From assembly GCF_008180415.1 (NCBI RefSeq), contig NZ_VTEI01000002.1, forward strand, positions 454,518 through 518,517: DNA of 64,000 nt, read 5' to 3'. The notes below the pieces were generated by a model. That model did no database searches. It had not been told where the DNA came from and saw only the letters and a list, made by a program, of their open reading frames with translations. The stretch comes from Rossellomorea vietnamensis (lineage in GTDB: Bacteria; Bacillota; Bacilli; Bacillales; Bacillaceae_B). This document shows, one piece after another, positions 36,555-44,922 of this stretch. Made by a program: the position numbers and the translations under genes. The first letter of the stretch is position 1. Every line of letters begins with the position of its first letter.

Positions 36555-37250
36555 TTATTGCTGCTCGCTGTAATACACTTCTTCAAAAGGCTGAACAACA
36601 ACGAACCCTTCTCCTTCAAATTTCATTTGGATGGATTCGCCGCTGCCTCGCCCGAAGAAGGTCTTCAAAGAGACATCTGTCACAAAATCAGGCTCAAGAT
36701 CACCTGACCAAGCAACAGTAGCATTAGGGTCGGTATAGACTGGGCTGCCCGGCCTCACAATCAGTGTCAAAGGTTCGTAATGTGATGTAATAGCAACCAT
36801 CCCGGTCCCCTCTATGTGTACATTAAACAAACCGCCTGCCATCATGCCAGCTACTCTTCTCATCAGTTTGATATCCCACCTCATTCCTGGCTGAAAAGCC
36901 AGCAAGTCATTTCCGTTCACATAAATCGACTCATTGTTCAAATGAAGAATGGAAATTTTCTTCCCTTGATCAGCCAGATACAGTTTTCCTTGACCCGCTG
37001 CTTTCATTAAAGAAGTGCCCTCACCTGTAAATGCCTTTTTGAACATCTTGCCCAATCCGTGCTCCAGTACACCCTCTCTCTCGAACTTGATGGAGCCTCT
37101 ATAGGAAACCATTGCCCCCATTTTCGCCCAGACATCACCATCCAGATTAACTTCGAGCATCCTCGGTGTTTCCAATTCAAATAATCCCTCACCTTTATCT
37201 TCCTGTTGTGTCTGTTTGATAAATTCATCTATTGAAAAACGCTGTTTCAT
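36555..37250 (-). CDS. AIM24 family protein
   Basis: 231 residues of the TIGR00266/AIM24 beta-rich family: LEVNLDGDVWAKMGAMVSYRG, then LMKAAGQGKLYLADQG, SIYVNGNDLLAFQ and a C-terminal FEGEGFVVVQPFE. Function unknown in bacteria. The start has GGGAGGT eight bases upstream. It follows the methyltransferase gene by 14 bases and may share its transcript. Confidence 0.88.
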   Translation of the reverse strand: MKQRFSIDEFIKQTQQEDKGEGLFELETPRMLEVNLDGDVWAKMGAMVSYRGSIKFEREGVLEHGLGKMFKKAFTGEGTSLMKAAGQGKLYLADQGKKISILHLNNESIYVNGNDLLAFQPGMRWDIKLMRRVAGMMAGGLFNVHIEGTGMVAITSHYEPLTLIVRPGSPVYTDPNATVAWSGDLEPDFVTDVSLKTFFGRGSGESIQMKFEGEGFVVVQPFEEVYYSEQQ

Positions 37251-37264
37251 ATCCGTACCTCCCG

Positions 37265-37948
37265 TTAATTGTCTTGTATTCTGAACATAAATAGGGTCAT
37301 GAATGATAATGCCTGCTTTAATTCAGAGGAAAGATTCATTAAATGTTTCTCGGGAACACCCTGTTTGTAAATCCATTTCTCATCGTCTTTCACCATTCCA
37401 CTATCAAGAGCAAGTTTTTCAAGCTCCCACGGCATCATGGTATTGCATATAACTTTTTCACCGTACAACCGGGGGAATGAGTTTTCCCTCGGGTGAGCCG
37501 TCGGACCAAGAATCCCTATGCATAACATGCCATTCTGTTTCACAAGTCCTTTAACTTCCTTCAAAGCGTGAAGAGGATTTTCTGTCCATTCCAAAGAATT
37601 AATCATCATGACTGCGTCAAATTCTTCTTTTTCAAAGGGAGGATTGGATAGGTCTCCCTGTATAAAACTTAATCTGTCCTTTTCTTGCTTTTTAGCGATT
37701 TCAACCATTTTTTCTGACAAGTCCATCCCTGTCACTTTGTACCCCTTCTCATACAGTAAATAGGAGCCAAATCCATCTCCGCACCCTAAGTCGGCCACCT
37801 TGCTGCCCTCCGCTAGATGCTTCACCATGAACGGTATGATCTCTTTCCTGCTGCCCTCTGTCCACATGTTCACACTTCTGCTATGCCAGTTGCTTGCATT
37901 GTTATTCCAGCGCTCCTGCGCACTTTCATGCCATTCATTCTTTTTCAC
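37265..37948 (-). CDS. Class I SAM-dependent methyltransferase
   Basis: 227 residues. SAM-binding loop VADLGCGDGFGSYLL (about residue 51), acidic VTGMDLSEKMVEIA, QGDLSNPPFEKEEFDAVMMI and LKEVKGLVKQNG. Type 11 methyltransferase with no visible substrate clue. GTG 37948 is chosen (AGGTGA five bases before); the ORF extends 16 codons further without a site. Confidence 0.85.
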   Translation of the reverse strand: MKKNEWHESAQERWNNNASNWHSRSVNMWTEGSRKEIIPFMVKHLAEGSKVADLGCGDGFGSYLLYEKGYKVTGMDLSEKMVEIAKKQEKDRLSFIQGDLSNPPFEKEEFDAVMMINSLEWTENPLHALKEVKGLVKQNGMLCIGILGPTAHPRENSFPRLYGEKVICNTMMPWELEKLALDSGMVKDDEKWIYKQGVPEKHLMNLSSELKQALSFMTLFMFRIQDN

Positions 37949-38220
37949 TCTGTCACCTGCTTTGCCATTAAGGTATGTAAGTAAATTTCCCATCAATACT
38001 CTTTTCTCAACAGATCCCCAAAATCCTTCTTTTCGCGCCTTCTTTCTTGGGTGTTATTTTTCACTGATTGGCCATGTGCAGCCTATAGGGAGAAATAGGC
38101 CTCCACGAGCAACCAGCTCTAAGTCAAACAGCATGCTCTCGGCAATTTCGAAATCACCCTTTTAAATTTGCTTTTTTTGACCATACTAGGTGTGAAAATA
38201 ATTTAAAGGATGGATAAACG

Positions 38221-38439
38221 ATGGAGGAAATCACAAAGATTCAAAGGAAACATGACGGACAAATCATCAGTTTTCAGACCTCGTCAGGGAGGATCATCTC
38301 CTATCAAAAGGCTTTGATGGAGGCTCAAGAAGGAAATTTAACCGGAGTCAGCTTTGGACTCGATGAAGATGGAATGACCCATTTATCCAACAGCGTAGAC
38401 GGTGATACAGGATTTTCGGATTTGCCGGAGATTTTTTGA
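38221..38439 (+). CDS. DUF3892 family small protein
   Basis: 72 residues: ITKIQRKHDGQIISFQTSSG then RIISYQKALMEAQEGNLTGV fits the DUF3892 pattern of an SH3-like small domain. AAAGGATGG precedes ATG. Stands alone; function unknown. The following 330 bp up to mntR hold no gene I can support. Confidence 0.8.
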   Translation: MEEITKIQRKHDGQIISFQTSSGRIISYQKALMEAQEGNLTGVSFGLDEDGMTHLSNSVDGDTGFSDLPEIF

Positions 38440-38739
38440 ATATCAAGTACAATAATGTTCTTGATACTCATTGAACAAGGATGGGAACGGAGGGATTTCG
38501 GCTACTGCATGACAAGCGGGATGAGCCGGGAGTGCTGCCTTCAGCCCTCCGAGTCATTCACCCTTCTTTCCCAGGCTATATTTGCCATTTAAACTAAAAT
38601 TTGATTATCATCGCCTTTAGTCACGTGAAATAAAGAAAAATAAGCAGCTTTGTTGTAAAGAGACTTCATCCTTCTTAGCATCCAAGGATATTCGAAAGCA
38701 GCAAACTAAGCGGGATCAGCCCTTAACAAAGAGCGTGAA

Positions 38740-38775
38740 CAAAAAGAGGACGATTCAGGAAATCGTCCTCTTTTC
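38740..38775 (-). terminator. Terminator of mntR
   Basis: GAGGACGATT-loop-AATCGTCCTC hairpin with T-rich flank on the minus strand. Confidence 0.85.
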
Positions 38776-39196
38776 ATTCGTTCTCATTTTTAGCGTGTAT
38801 ATCCCTTAAGCTTTTAAGAAGCTCATCATTATCCTCGAAAAGCTGTACAAGATCTCCGATTCTGTCGATCGAGTCCCAGCTTAAATGATGTTCTATTCCT
38901 TCGACGTCCTCATAAATATTTTCTTCTTTCACACCGATAATATTTAAGAATTGTTCCAGGAGCTCATGCCTGAAAACCAGTCTTTTTCCGATTTTGGTTC
39001 CCTTGGCAGTCAATACAAGACCCCTGTATTTTTCATATACAAGATAATCATCTTTATCTAATTTCTGTACCATCTTGGTTACTGAGGAGGGATGGACAGA
39101 CAGGGCATCAGCTATATCTGAAACTCTGGCGTATCCTTTATTATCGATCAGTAAATAGATCTGTTCTATATAATCTTCCATACTTGGCGTCGGCAT
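38774..39196 (-). CDS. mntR: Manganese-responsive repressor MntR
   Basis: 140-residue DtxR-family regulator. The metal ligands known from B. subtilis MntR are in place: D8 and E11 ([10 protein letters not shown]), His in FRHELLEQF, and Glu/Glu/His in [11 protein letters not shown]. Winged helix with recognition helix [20 protein letters not shown] 39196 with GGAGGG upstream; a longer frame has no site. It represses manganese uptake genes when Mn is plentiful; none are in the window. Confidence 0.96.
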   Translation of the reverse strand: MPTPSMEDYIEQIYLLIDNKGYARVSDIADALSVHPSSVTKMVQKLDKDDYLVYEKYRGLVLTAKGTKIGKRLVFRHELLEQFLNIIGVKEENIYEDVEGIEHHLSWDSIDRIGDLVQLFEDNDELLKSLRDIHAKNENE

Positions 39197-39381
39197 ATCG
39201 AACCCTCCACATTGGTAAAATATCATTAAAAGTTTACTATAGATGCTTCTTGAATACAACCGAAAGTGACAAAGCCCTTGTTTCTTAAACCCTGATGCGA
39301 GACATTTACCGTCATTTTCCTCGTGTAAAAGGAATTAGATGAAAACGTTTAAATTTTCTCACAAAATCTTCGCTAACTTCC

Positions 39382-39410
39382 TTGACTCATTGGAACACCG
39401 TATTGTATAT
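39382..39410 (+). promoter_or_regulatory. Promoter of the cold-shock gene
   Basis: TTGACT, 16-17 bp, TGTATA/GTATAT. Gives a 5' untranslated region of about 115 nt, long as is usual for csp mRNAs. The leader contains a small hairpin (AGCACA...TGTGCT) 30 bases before the start. Confidence 0.65.
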
Positions 39411-39530
39411 TTAAGACATCATTTACAGAATTCTATGTCTTCTTCTGTTGAGACTGACAAAAGGTTCTTACAATGATAATATTTCCAAGAGCACAAGAAT
39501 GTGCTTGAAAGATTTAGGAGGAACAGTATT

Positions 39531-39731
39531 ATGCAAAACGGTAAAGTAAAATGGTTCAATAACGAAAAAGGTTTTGGATTCATCGAAGTAGAAGGCGGAG
39601 ACGATGTATTTGTTCATTTCACTGCTATCCAAGGTGAAGGTTTCAAATCATTAGAAGAAGGTCAGGAAGTTTCTTTCGAAATCGTAGAAGGCAACCGCGG
39701 ACCTCAAGCTGCTAACGTAACTAAATTATAA
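39531..39731 (+). CDS. Cold-shock protein (CspA/CspB family)
   Basis: 66-residue single-domain OB fold. RNP1 GFGFIEV and RNP2 VFVHFTAI are intact. Starts [22 protein letters not shown] chaperone melting structures in mRNA at low temperature. GGAGG lies ten bases before ATG. The place next to ypeQ/ypeP-like genes would make it cspD of B. subtilis, but the paralogues are too alike to choose. Confidence 0.96.
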   Translation: MQNGKVKWFNNEKGFGFIEVEGGDDVFVHFTAIQGEGFKSLEEGQEVSFEIVEGNRGPQAANVTKL

Positions 39732-39752
39732 TTTCGACTATTATAGATAGTA

Positions 39753-39783
39753 AAGGAAGCTGTTTTGGCAGCTTCCTTTTTTA
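39753..39783 (+). terminator. Terminator of the cold-shock gene
   Basis: GGAAGCTG-TTTTGG-CAGCTTCC followed by TTTTTTATTTTTTT. Confidence 0.92.
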
Positions 39784-39793
39784 TTTTTTTAAA

Positions 39794-39984
39794 GGCTCTT
39801 TTCGTAAACTTTGTTGCTATTTGATACTAATTCCGAAAAAGTAACCATATTAAGAGGCGGAAAATCTGGGAAGACCGAAAAGAAAAGAGCTACTCTCCCC
39901 GATAAGAAATAAAACTCTTAGTATCCGGGGAAAAATCCGGCTCTTGGGGTTTTTCCGAAATCAACAATATATGCGAAAACAGCC
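39794..39984. repeat. MITE-like repeat A, full-length copy
   Basis: 191 bp in the opposite orientation to the copies at 12830 and 34124: GGCTCTTTTCGTAAACTTTG at the left, CAATATATGCGAAAACAGCC at the right. It lies immediately after the csp terminator. The interior carries the shared GGGGAAAAATCCGGCTCTTG block. Confidence 0.88.
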
Positions 39985-40206
39985 CTATTTAAACATATAT
40001 ATACAAAAGAAACTGTTTCCTTTTTCCCTACAGGCAGATGTTTCTCAAAGATTATCCTCTTAGAATACATTTAACTAAATAACCCCATTCGGCTTCACTA
40101 CAGGGGAGTCACATCCTCTGGAACGGACTTAGTCCTCAGGGCCATATTATCCGATGAGAATACATTGGAGGACCTTCTTAAGTTATAATTTCCTCCCTAA
40201 TTAAAA

Positions 40207-40719
40207 GGCTCTTTTCTAAAAGATTATTGTTTTAAATATTTATTATCCTCTTCCCCATTTTTACGGAGGAGGATCTTCGCTGCAGGCGTGCGACCTCCTG
40301 CGGGACTAGCGGTCGTCTAGTTCCAGCGCCTAGCTCCTCGGGATCAAATGTTCTCAAGAGAATAAAAGGAAAAAGCGCCTTTTTTTCTCTTGAGAACATT
40401 TGCCTGTCGGGTCTGACCAGGGCTGTTCCACTTTATATACAGGCGAAGCCGAAGAGGCTCATCCAGCTCCAGCGGCCGAGGGTCAGTACCCACTGGAACG
40501 GACTTAGCGACTAGCAGATTTCGGTCTCTCTCCTTGCGATAAGTCATCATCGAATCGCTTCGCTTTTCGTGATTCCTTTATCTCATACGAGGGCCCTAAA
40601 ATCTGTACGTCGCTGAACGGCCACTTCCGCTTTTGCTTCACCGCCCGCCCCGCGGAGCCGTGCGCCTGGAGCGGAAATCCATTACTTTTAAAATAGCCAC
40701 AATCTATGCGAAAACAGCC
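40207..40719. repeat. GC-rich repeat element B, copy 2, with nested insertions
   Basis: The outer parts match element B at 11327 and 41141 (GGAGGATCTTCGCTGCAGGC ... GGAGCGGAAATCC, right end GCGAAAACAGCC). The middle is expanded. It has a hairpin element at 40346-40402 and a stretch related to the 44.3-44.9 kb duplication (CTCCTTGCGATAAGTCA, AAATCTGTACGTCGCTGAAC, CCGCTTTTG). No coding frame of its own; the open frames here run through repeat sequence. Confidence 0.75.
40346..40402. repeat. Long perfect hairpin nested in element B
   Basis: AAATGTTCTCAAGAGAA (17 bases) recurs as its exact reverse complement about 23 bases later. The flank GCCTGTCGGG recurs, reversed, near 51893 beside a decayed form of the same hairpin. 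This suggests a separate repeat family. Confidence 0.75.
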
Positions 40720-40759
40720 AATTAAAAAGAAGCTTGTTTTTAAAAGCTTCTTTGTTCTA

Positions 40760-40936
40760 CTATGTTAAGTTCTTGCCCAATTCCTTGATCTCCTGGCCGA
40801 CTGTGCATTTTTCTATGCAAAAGCGGTGAGCATAGGTTTTACCATGCTCCTTTCTAAAGTGTGCTTTCAGCAGACAGTCCTCACAGTATGTGGCATGAAT
40901 TTCGTCCAGTTTTCCAATGACTTGAGTTCGTTCCAC
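40760..40936 (-). CDS. Small zinc-finger protein (zf-C2HCIx2C type)
   Basis: 58 residues with CEDCLLKAHFRKEHG and HRFCIEKCTVG. The two cysteine pairs and histidines match the small zinc-finger family PF10782 of bacilli. GTG 40936 is eight bases after AAAGG; GTG 40945 and ATG 40942 also open the frame. Its position between the csp gene and ypeP corresponds to ypeQ of B. subtilis, which I do not assert firmly. Confidence 0.82.
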   Translation of the reverse strand: MERTQVIGKLDEIHATYCEDCLLKAHFRKEHGKTYAHRFCIEKCTVGQEIKELGKNLT

Positions 40937-40971
40937 GTTCATCACCTTTCTTGTATCCGTACTTAATATTT

Positions 40972-41131
40972 GGCCCTTTTCGTAAACTTTGTTGCTATTT
41001 TATATTAACTTCGTAAGATAACGGCTTTTTATTCTGCTAAGCCAAAAGGAAATGAGCTGCTCCCCGCTTAGAGAGAACTTTTAGTGTCCGGAGGGTGATA
41101 CTCTCGAAAGCAAAATTAATGCGAAAACAGT
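40972..41131. repeat. MITE-like repeat A, part of a composite
   Basis: Left end GGCCCTTTTCGTAAACTTTG, right end AATGCGAAAACAG. Interior like the copy at 11158 (GCTGCTCCCC, TTAGTGTCCGGAGG). Directly followed by element B at 41141, the same A-B order as at 11158-11515. Confidence 0.75.
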
Positions 41132-41140
41132 CTATTTAAT

Positions 41141-41354
41141 AGGCTTTTTCTAATTAATTGCTGATTTAGAATTCGATTTCACCTTCCCCCCTTTATGTAG
41201 GAGGATTGAAGCGGAAGGCGTACGATCTCCTGCGGGATTAGCGGGACAGGTGAGACCCCGCAATCTAGTTCCAGCGCCTAGCCCCTCGGAGTCGTCCGCC
41301 TGGGGCGGAAATCCATTTCTTTTTAAAGCAGCCACAATCTTTGCGAAAACAGCC
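41141..41354. repeat. GC-rich repeat element B, copy 3
   Basis: 214 bp from AGGCTTTTTC to TTTGCGAAAACAGCC, reaching the stop codon of ypeP. Core: GATCTCCTGCGGGATTAGCG, GTTCCAGCGCCTAGCCCCTC, GTCCGCCTGGGGCGGAAATC. It shares its right terminus with repeat A, so both probably move or spread by the same means. Confidence 0.78.
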
Positions 41355-42007
41355 TAATATTTAGAGTGGCTGTGGATAAATGTATCCTGCAGTGCTTGAT
41401 TCGCCAAATGATCTGCTTCTTTATTTTCTTTCCGGCCAATTGCCTCATAGGCAGGCCTGATGCCAAGTGATTTAATTTTTGCTTCAATGCGGTCCAGCCA
41501 ATTATTCAATGATTCTTCATAGCAGGGCCATTCTCCTTCAAGCTGTTTCAATACAACCTGTGAATCCCCTTTGATTATGCAAGGAACACGGTGAACACCG
41601 AGTTCTTCTAGCAGACCCATACAGGAATAAAGAGCAGCATATTCAGCTTCATTATTATTATCAAGCTCGAGAAGTTTTTCGTTCTTCCTGATCCTGAAAT
41701 CCTCTCCGCCTTTTTGATAGTATACCACCATTCCCAGACCGGCAAGTGCATTTTCTTTATCGTATCCGCCATCAAAATAAACTGTAATATTTTCTGGTTC
41801 CTGTTCGAGCTCTTCTTTCAGTTTGAGGAACTCTTTTCTGCTCCACTCATTCTCCATTTCATCACGGATAATGATATTCTTCGCTCTCCCCGTTCTCATT
41901 AGATCTTCAATTAAATAATCCACAAATTTCCGATTCATCCAATCAGATTCAAATGTGATATTCTCCGGAATCTTTCCGTTATAATTCCAAATCACTTTCA
42001 TTTTCAT
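41354..42007 (-). CDS. ypeP: RNase H-like protein YpeP
   Basis: 217 residues. A roughly 70-residue N-terminal region (MKMKVIWNYNGK...) precedes an RNase HI fold with all four acidic residues visible: VYFDGGYD, NNNEAEYAAL, IKGDSQVV and NKEADHLANQA. An active hybrid nuclease is therefore possible, unlike many family members. AAGGAGAGGG before ATG. Divergent from ypdP as in B. subtilis. Confidence 0.88.
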   Translation of the reverse strand: MKMKVIWNYNGKIPENITFESDWMNRKFVDYLIEDLMRTGRAKNIIIRDEMENEWSRKEFLKLKEELEQEPENITVYFDGGYDKENALAGLGMVVYYQKGGEDFRIRKNEKLLELDNNNEAEYAALYSCMGLLEELGVHRVPCIIKGDSQVVLKQLEGEWPCYEESLNNWLDRIEAKIKSLGIRPAYEAIGRKENKEADHLANQALQDTFIHSHSKY

Positions 42008-42119
42008 GGGGTCCCTCTCCTTTCAGTCTTCTTATTTGTCCGATTTGTCTTAACTATGTATAATGTACAAGGTCTTTTTATTTTATTAGGGCGTATTTAG
42101 TCTGCTTTGCGTTAAGAAT

Positions 42120-42146
42120 ATATACTATTGATTGTTTATAGTATAT
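42120..42146. promoter_or_regulatory. Perfect inverted repeat in the ypeP-ypdP divergent region
   Basis: ATATACTAT, nine bases, ATAGTATAT. It lies just upstream of a possible TATAAT at 42159 that would serve ypdP, overlapping the -35 region. Could be an operator or simply AT-rich DNA. Confidence 0.4.
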
Positions 42147-42181
42147 GCATTAATTCACTATAATTACAGGGAGATGCTGTT

Positions 42182-42859
42182 ATGTTTAATGAATGGTTTG
42201 GACTTTTATTTATTCTTGTCAATTTCGTCCTTGTCCTGGCAATGTACCGAATGTTCGGAAAGACCGGCCTCTTTGTCTGGATAGGCGTCTCAACTATATT
42301 AGCCAATTTACAGGTCATTAAAACCATCGAGGTTTTCGGGCTGACCGCCACTCTCGGAAATGCTATGTACGGGACCGCCTTCCTCGTCACCGATATCCTG
42401 AATGAGAAGTATGGAAAGAAAGAGGCCCAAAAAGCGGTGTGGCTTGGCTTCTTCACATTATTGACGATGACGATCATCATGCAGCTGGCTCTGCTCTTTG
42501 AACCTCATCCTGATGACTTTGCACAGGGCTCACTGGAAACAGTCTTCGGCATGATTCCGCGAATCGCTCTAGGAAGCCTTGCCGCTTATCTTGTAAGCCA
42601 ATTTGCGGATGTTTATATTTTTGCCTTTCTAAAGAAAAAATTCCCAAGGGACTCCCAATTCTGGATTCGCAATAATGGAAGCACCATGATCAGCCAACTG
42701 CTTGATACCCTTGTGTTCACCTCTATTGCCTTTTTAGGCGAATTTCCTTTTGAGGTATGGATTCAGATTGCTTTCACGACTTATTTATTAAAGTGGATTG
42801 TGTCAGTAATCGATACTCCCTTTGGTTATCTGGCGAAAAGAATCTCACCAAAAGACTGA
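42182..42859 (+). CDS. ypdP: Queuosine precursor transporter (YpdP, YhhQ/QPTR family)
   Basis: 225 residues with six membrane segments. VUT/QPTR family marks: NIQVIKTIE-like LANLQVIKTIEVFG, GNAMYGTAFLVTDILNEKYG, and the C-terminal TYLLKWIVSVIDTPFGYLAK. Imports preQ0/preQ1 or queuine-type precursors for tRNA modification. GGGAGATG before ATG. I looked for a preQ1 riboswitch in the 170-bp leader and did not find one. Confidence 0.9.
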   Translation: MFNEWFGLLFILVNFVLVLAMYRMFGKTGLFVWIGVSTILANLQVIKTIEVFGLTATLGNAMYGTAFLVTDILNEKYGKKEAQKAVWLGFFTLLTMTIIMQLALLFEPHPDDFAQGSLETVFGMIPRIALGSLAAYLVSQFADVYIFAFLKKKFPRDSQFWIRNNGSTMISQLLDTLVFTSIAFLGEFPFEVWIQIAFTTYLLKWIVSVIDTPFGYLAKRISPKD

Positions 42860-42868
42860 TTTCTCCTG

Positions 42869-42905
42869 CCGCTTGAAACTTATCCTGAGTATTCAAGCGG
42901 TTTTT
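42869..42905 (+). terminator. Terminator of ypdP
   Basis: CCGCTTGAA pairs with TTCAAGCGG, followed by TTTTTC. Confidence 0.87.
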
Positions 42906-42992
42906 CTATTGCCGAGAATCCTTGTTATGATTGATGTTTTTGTACTTCTTATTAAACTGAAGATAATAGTTAACATAGTCGAGGTGAAAAAA

Positions 42993-43397
42993 ATGATTGA
43001 AGTATACATAGATGGCGCGAGTGCTGGAGATCCCGGTCAAAGCGGTGCAGGAATTTTCATAAAAAATAACGGAGATAACCACTCCTTTTCAATCCCACTG
43101 GGCATAAAGGAGAATCATGAAGCAGAGTTTCTTGCTTGTATTAAAGCACTGCAGATCTGCAAAGAAAAAAATTACAGTGTGCTGTCTTTCCGGAGTGATT
43201 CTCAGGCAGTAGTCAATGCTGTTGAAAAAGAATTTGCAAAAAATAAAAAGTATAGGCCGCTTTTGGAACAAATTCTTCTCCTTTCAAAAGAATTTGATTT
43301 ATTTTTTATTAAATGGATACCCAGTAAAGAAAACAAACGAGCCGATGAACTTGCAAGAAAAGCCATCCACTTGAATATTGAGGATCCAGATGAATAG
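42993..43397 (+). CDS. ypdQ: RNase H-like protein YpdQ
   Basis: 134 residues, essentially a lone RNase HI domain: VYIDGASAGDPGQSGAGIF, ENHEAEFLACIKALQ, FRSDSQAVVNAVEKE, ENKRADELARKA. All four catalytic acids are present. GAGGTG lies eight bases before ATG. Together with YpeP this makes two RNase H-like genes on either side of one transporter. Confidence 0.9.
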   Translation: MIEVYIDGASAGDPGQSGAGIFIKNNGDNHSFSIPLGIKENHEAEFLACIKALQICKEKNYSVLSFRSDSQAVVNAVEKEFAKNKKYRPLLEQILLLSKEFDLFFIKWIPSKENKRADELARKAIHLNIEDPDE

Positions 43398-43404
43398 AAA
43401 AAAG

Positions 43405-43805
43405 CTGAGGGTATCCTGACTGTCGCTGTACTGTCATTCGTATCCATGTTGCTATTCGAAGATTGGCAGAACTCCTAACGTGGCCAACTCTGCTCCATAG
43501 GGATATGCTGGCAGCACTTATTTCCACTGCCCTACTTGCTACTTCAGCTGCCTATTTTATCCAAACAGCCGCCCAAAAGTACACCACTTCAGCGAGGGCA
43601 GCAAATACTGACAATGGAGCCAGTATTTGCTGCCCTTTTCTCTTACCTTTGGATAGGAGAGCAATTAACCGGGCTAGCCGTGATTGGCTGCTTATTCATC
43701 TTCTTAGGCATGCTCCTGGCTGAATTGCCTGGTCTAATTAGTCTTGCTATAAAGAAAGCCATTAACAGACAGGCTTTAAAAAGTAAGCAGTTACGCCAGC
43801 ATTGA
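43405..43805 (+). pseudogene. EamA/DMT-transporter remnant, truncated and frameshifted
   Basis: Only the C-terminal third of a drug/metabolite transporter can be read. One frame gives ISTALLATSAAYFIQTAAQ then KYTTSARAA. At about 43603 the match moves to another frame, ILTMEPVFAALFSYLWIGEQ, LAVIGCLFIFLGMLLAEL. An earlier change near 43465 joins LTVAVLSFVSMLLFED to the rest. No start, no N-terminal half. It begins right after ypdQ, so the upstream part was probably deleted. Confidence 0.8.
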
Positions 43806-43866
43806 AAAAATTCAAGGCTTAAACCAAATATCTTACGTTGGCAGTAAGAATCAATAATTTAAATTA

Positions 43867-43904
43867 AACAAAAAAGCTTGGAGTCTCCCAAGCTTTTTTG
43901 TTTT
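43867..43904. terminator. Bidirectional terminator
   Basis: AAAAAAGCTTGG-loop-CCAAGCTTTTTT between the pseudogene and the DUF6123-like gene. Confidence 0.88.
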
Positions 43905-43979
43905 GAAATACTTTATTCTTGAGGATAGCTTTTTCAGTTACTTTCTTACAGGATTAAAGACCACGCAAATGCCCCTGAC

Positions 43980-44258
43980 TCAGGCCAGCAGTTTCAGGCT
44001 TTCCGCATGCTTCCAAGCATCCTGTCTTGTGGTGATTTTGCTGGAATGCAAGGTTTCCAATAAAGACATATAAAAGCTGTTATCGAACCCCTTTTGCGCC
44101 TTTAAAGTGATTTCAATAGCAATATTAACAATTTCGTCAGAAGCATTCAATGACCGCTTCCCAAAATAAATAAAACCGATTGCATCTTCCCCGAATTTGA
44201 ATCCTTTGTTCTCTAAATGAATAAGAAAGTCTTCAGTTGTCTGTTTGCTGTACCTCAC
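43980..44258 (-). CDS. DUF6123-like small protein
   Basis: 92 residues, helical: TTEDFLIHLENKGFKFGEDA, IGFIYFGKRSLNASDEI, LKAQKGFDNSFYMSLLETLH. It resembles a conserved Bacillaceae family I recall as DUF6123, assignment moderate. GTG 44258 is preferred (GGTGAGG six bases upstream); ATG 44294 has no site. Soluble, no motif. Confidence 0.65.
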   Translation of the reverse strand: MRYSKQTTEDFLIHLENKGFKFGEDAIGFIYFGKRSLNASDEIVNIAIEITLKAQKGFDNSFYMSLLETLHSSKITTRQDAWKHAESLKLLA

Positions 44259-44334
44259 TATTTTCCTCACCCTGCATATTAGATTAGAACTCATTTGTAT
44301 GTATTCATCTTTCCAGACATCAGTATTTATATCA

Positions 44335-44382
44335 AGCGGAAGCCCTAAAATCTGTACGTCGCTGAACGGCCGCTTCCGCTTT
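44335..44382. repeat. Leading edge of repeat element C
   Basis: CAAGCGGAAGCCCTAAAATC then TGTACGTCGCTGAACGGC; the same words end each of the following tandem units in diverged form. They also occur inside element B at about 40595-40640. Confidence 0.6.
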
Positions 44383-44917
44383 TGATCCCGGCCAGCTTCA
44401 GTGCCCCAACGGCTAGCGTACTGCCCATCTCCTCCTTGCGATAAGTCAACAAGTTCATTTCCTTACCCTTTTGAGAGCAGATCATGAAAAAATCGGGTTG
44501 TGGATTTTTTCAGTTATCAATCGTATACTTTTTACATTCGCTCTTTTTTAAACGAAAAATGAACATCAACTCACTTCGTTCGTTGTGTTTCCTTTATCTC
44601 ATGCGGAGCTGGTACAGTCCGTACGCCGCTGAGCGGGGCACTTCCGCTTTTGATCCGGCCAGCTTCAGTGCCCCAACGGCTAGCGTACTGTCCATCTCCT
44701 CCTTGCGATAAGTCAACAAGTTCATTTCCTAACCCTTTTGAGAGCAGATCATGAAAAAATCGGGTTGTGGATTTTTTCAGTTATCAATCGTATACTTTTT
44801 ACATTCGCTCTTTTTTAAACGAAAAATGAACATCAACTCACTTCGTTCGTTGTGTTTCCTTTATCTCATGCGGAGCTGGTACAGTCCGTACGCCGCTGAG
44901 CGGGGCACTTCCGCTTT
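44383..44917. repeat. Tandem duplication of about 267 bp (element C)
   Basis: Unit 1 44383-44650, unit 2 44651-44917. They differ at only a few positions (one base deleted at the junction word CCCGG/CCGG, GCCCATC/GTCCATC, CCTTACCC/CCTAACCC), so the duplication is young. Each holds the inverted repeat GAAAAAATC...GATTTTTTC and the word CTCCTTGCGATAAGTCAAC. Open frames of the same start in both are artefacts. The 3' end abuts the stop of the PAP2-like gene. Confidence 0.92.
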
Positions 44918-44922
44918 TGATT

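Noticed and set aside
42008..42181. preQ1 riboswitch before the queuosine transporter
   Set aside because: Searched by eye for the short preQ1 pseudoknot pattern and found none; only the inverted repeat at 42120-42146.
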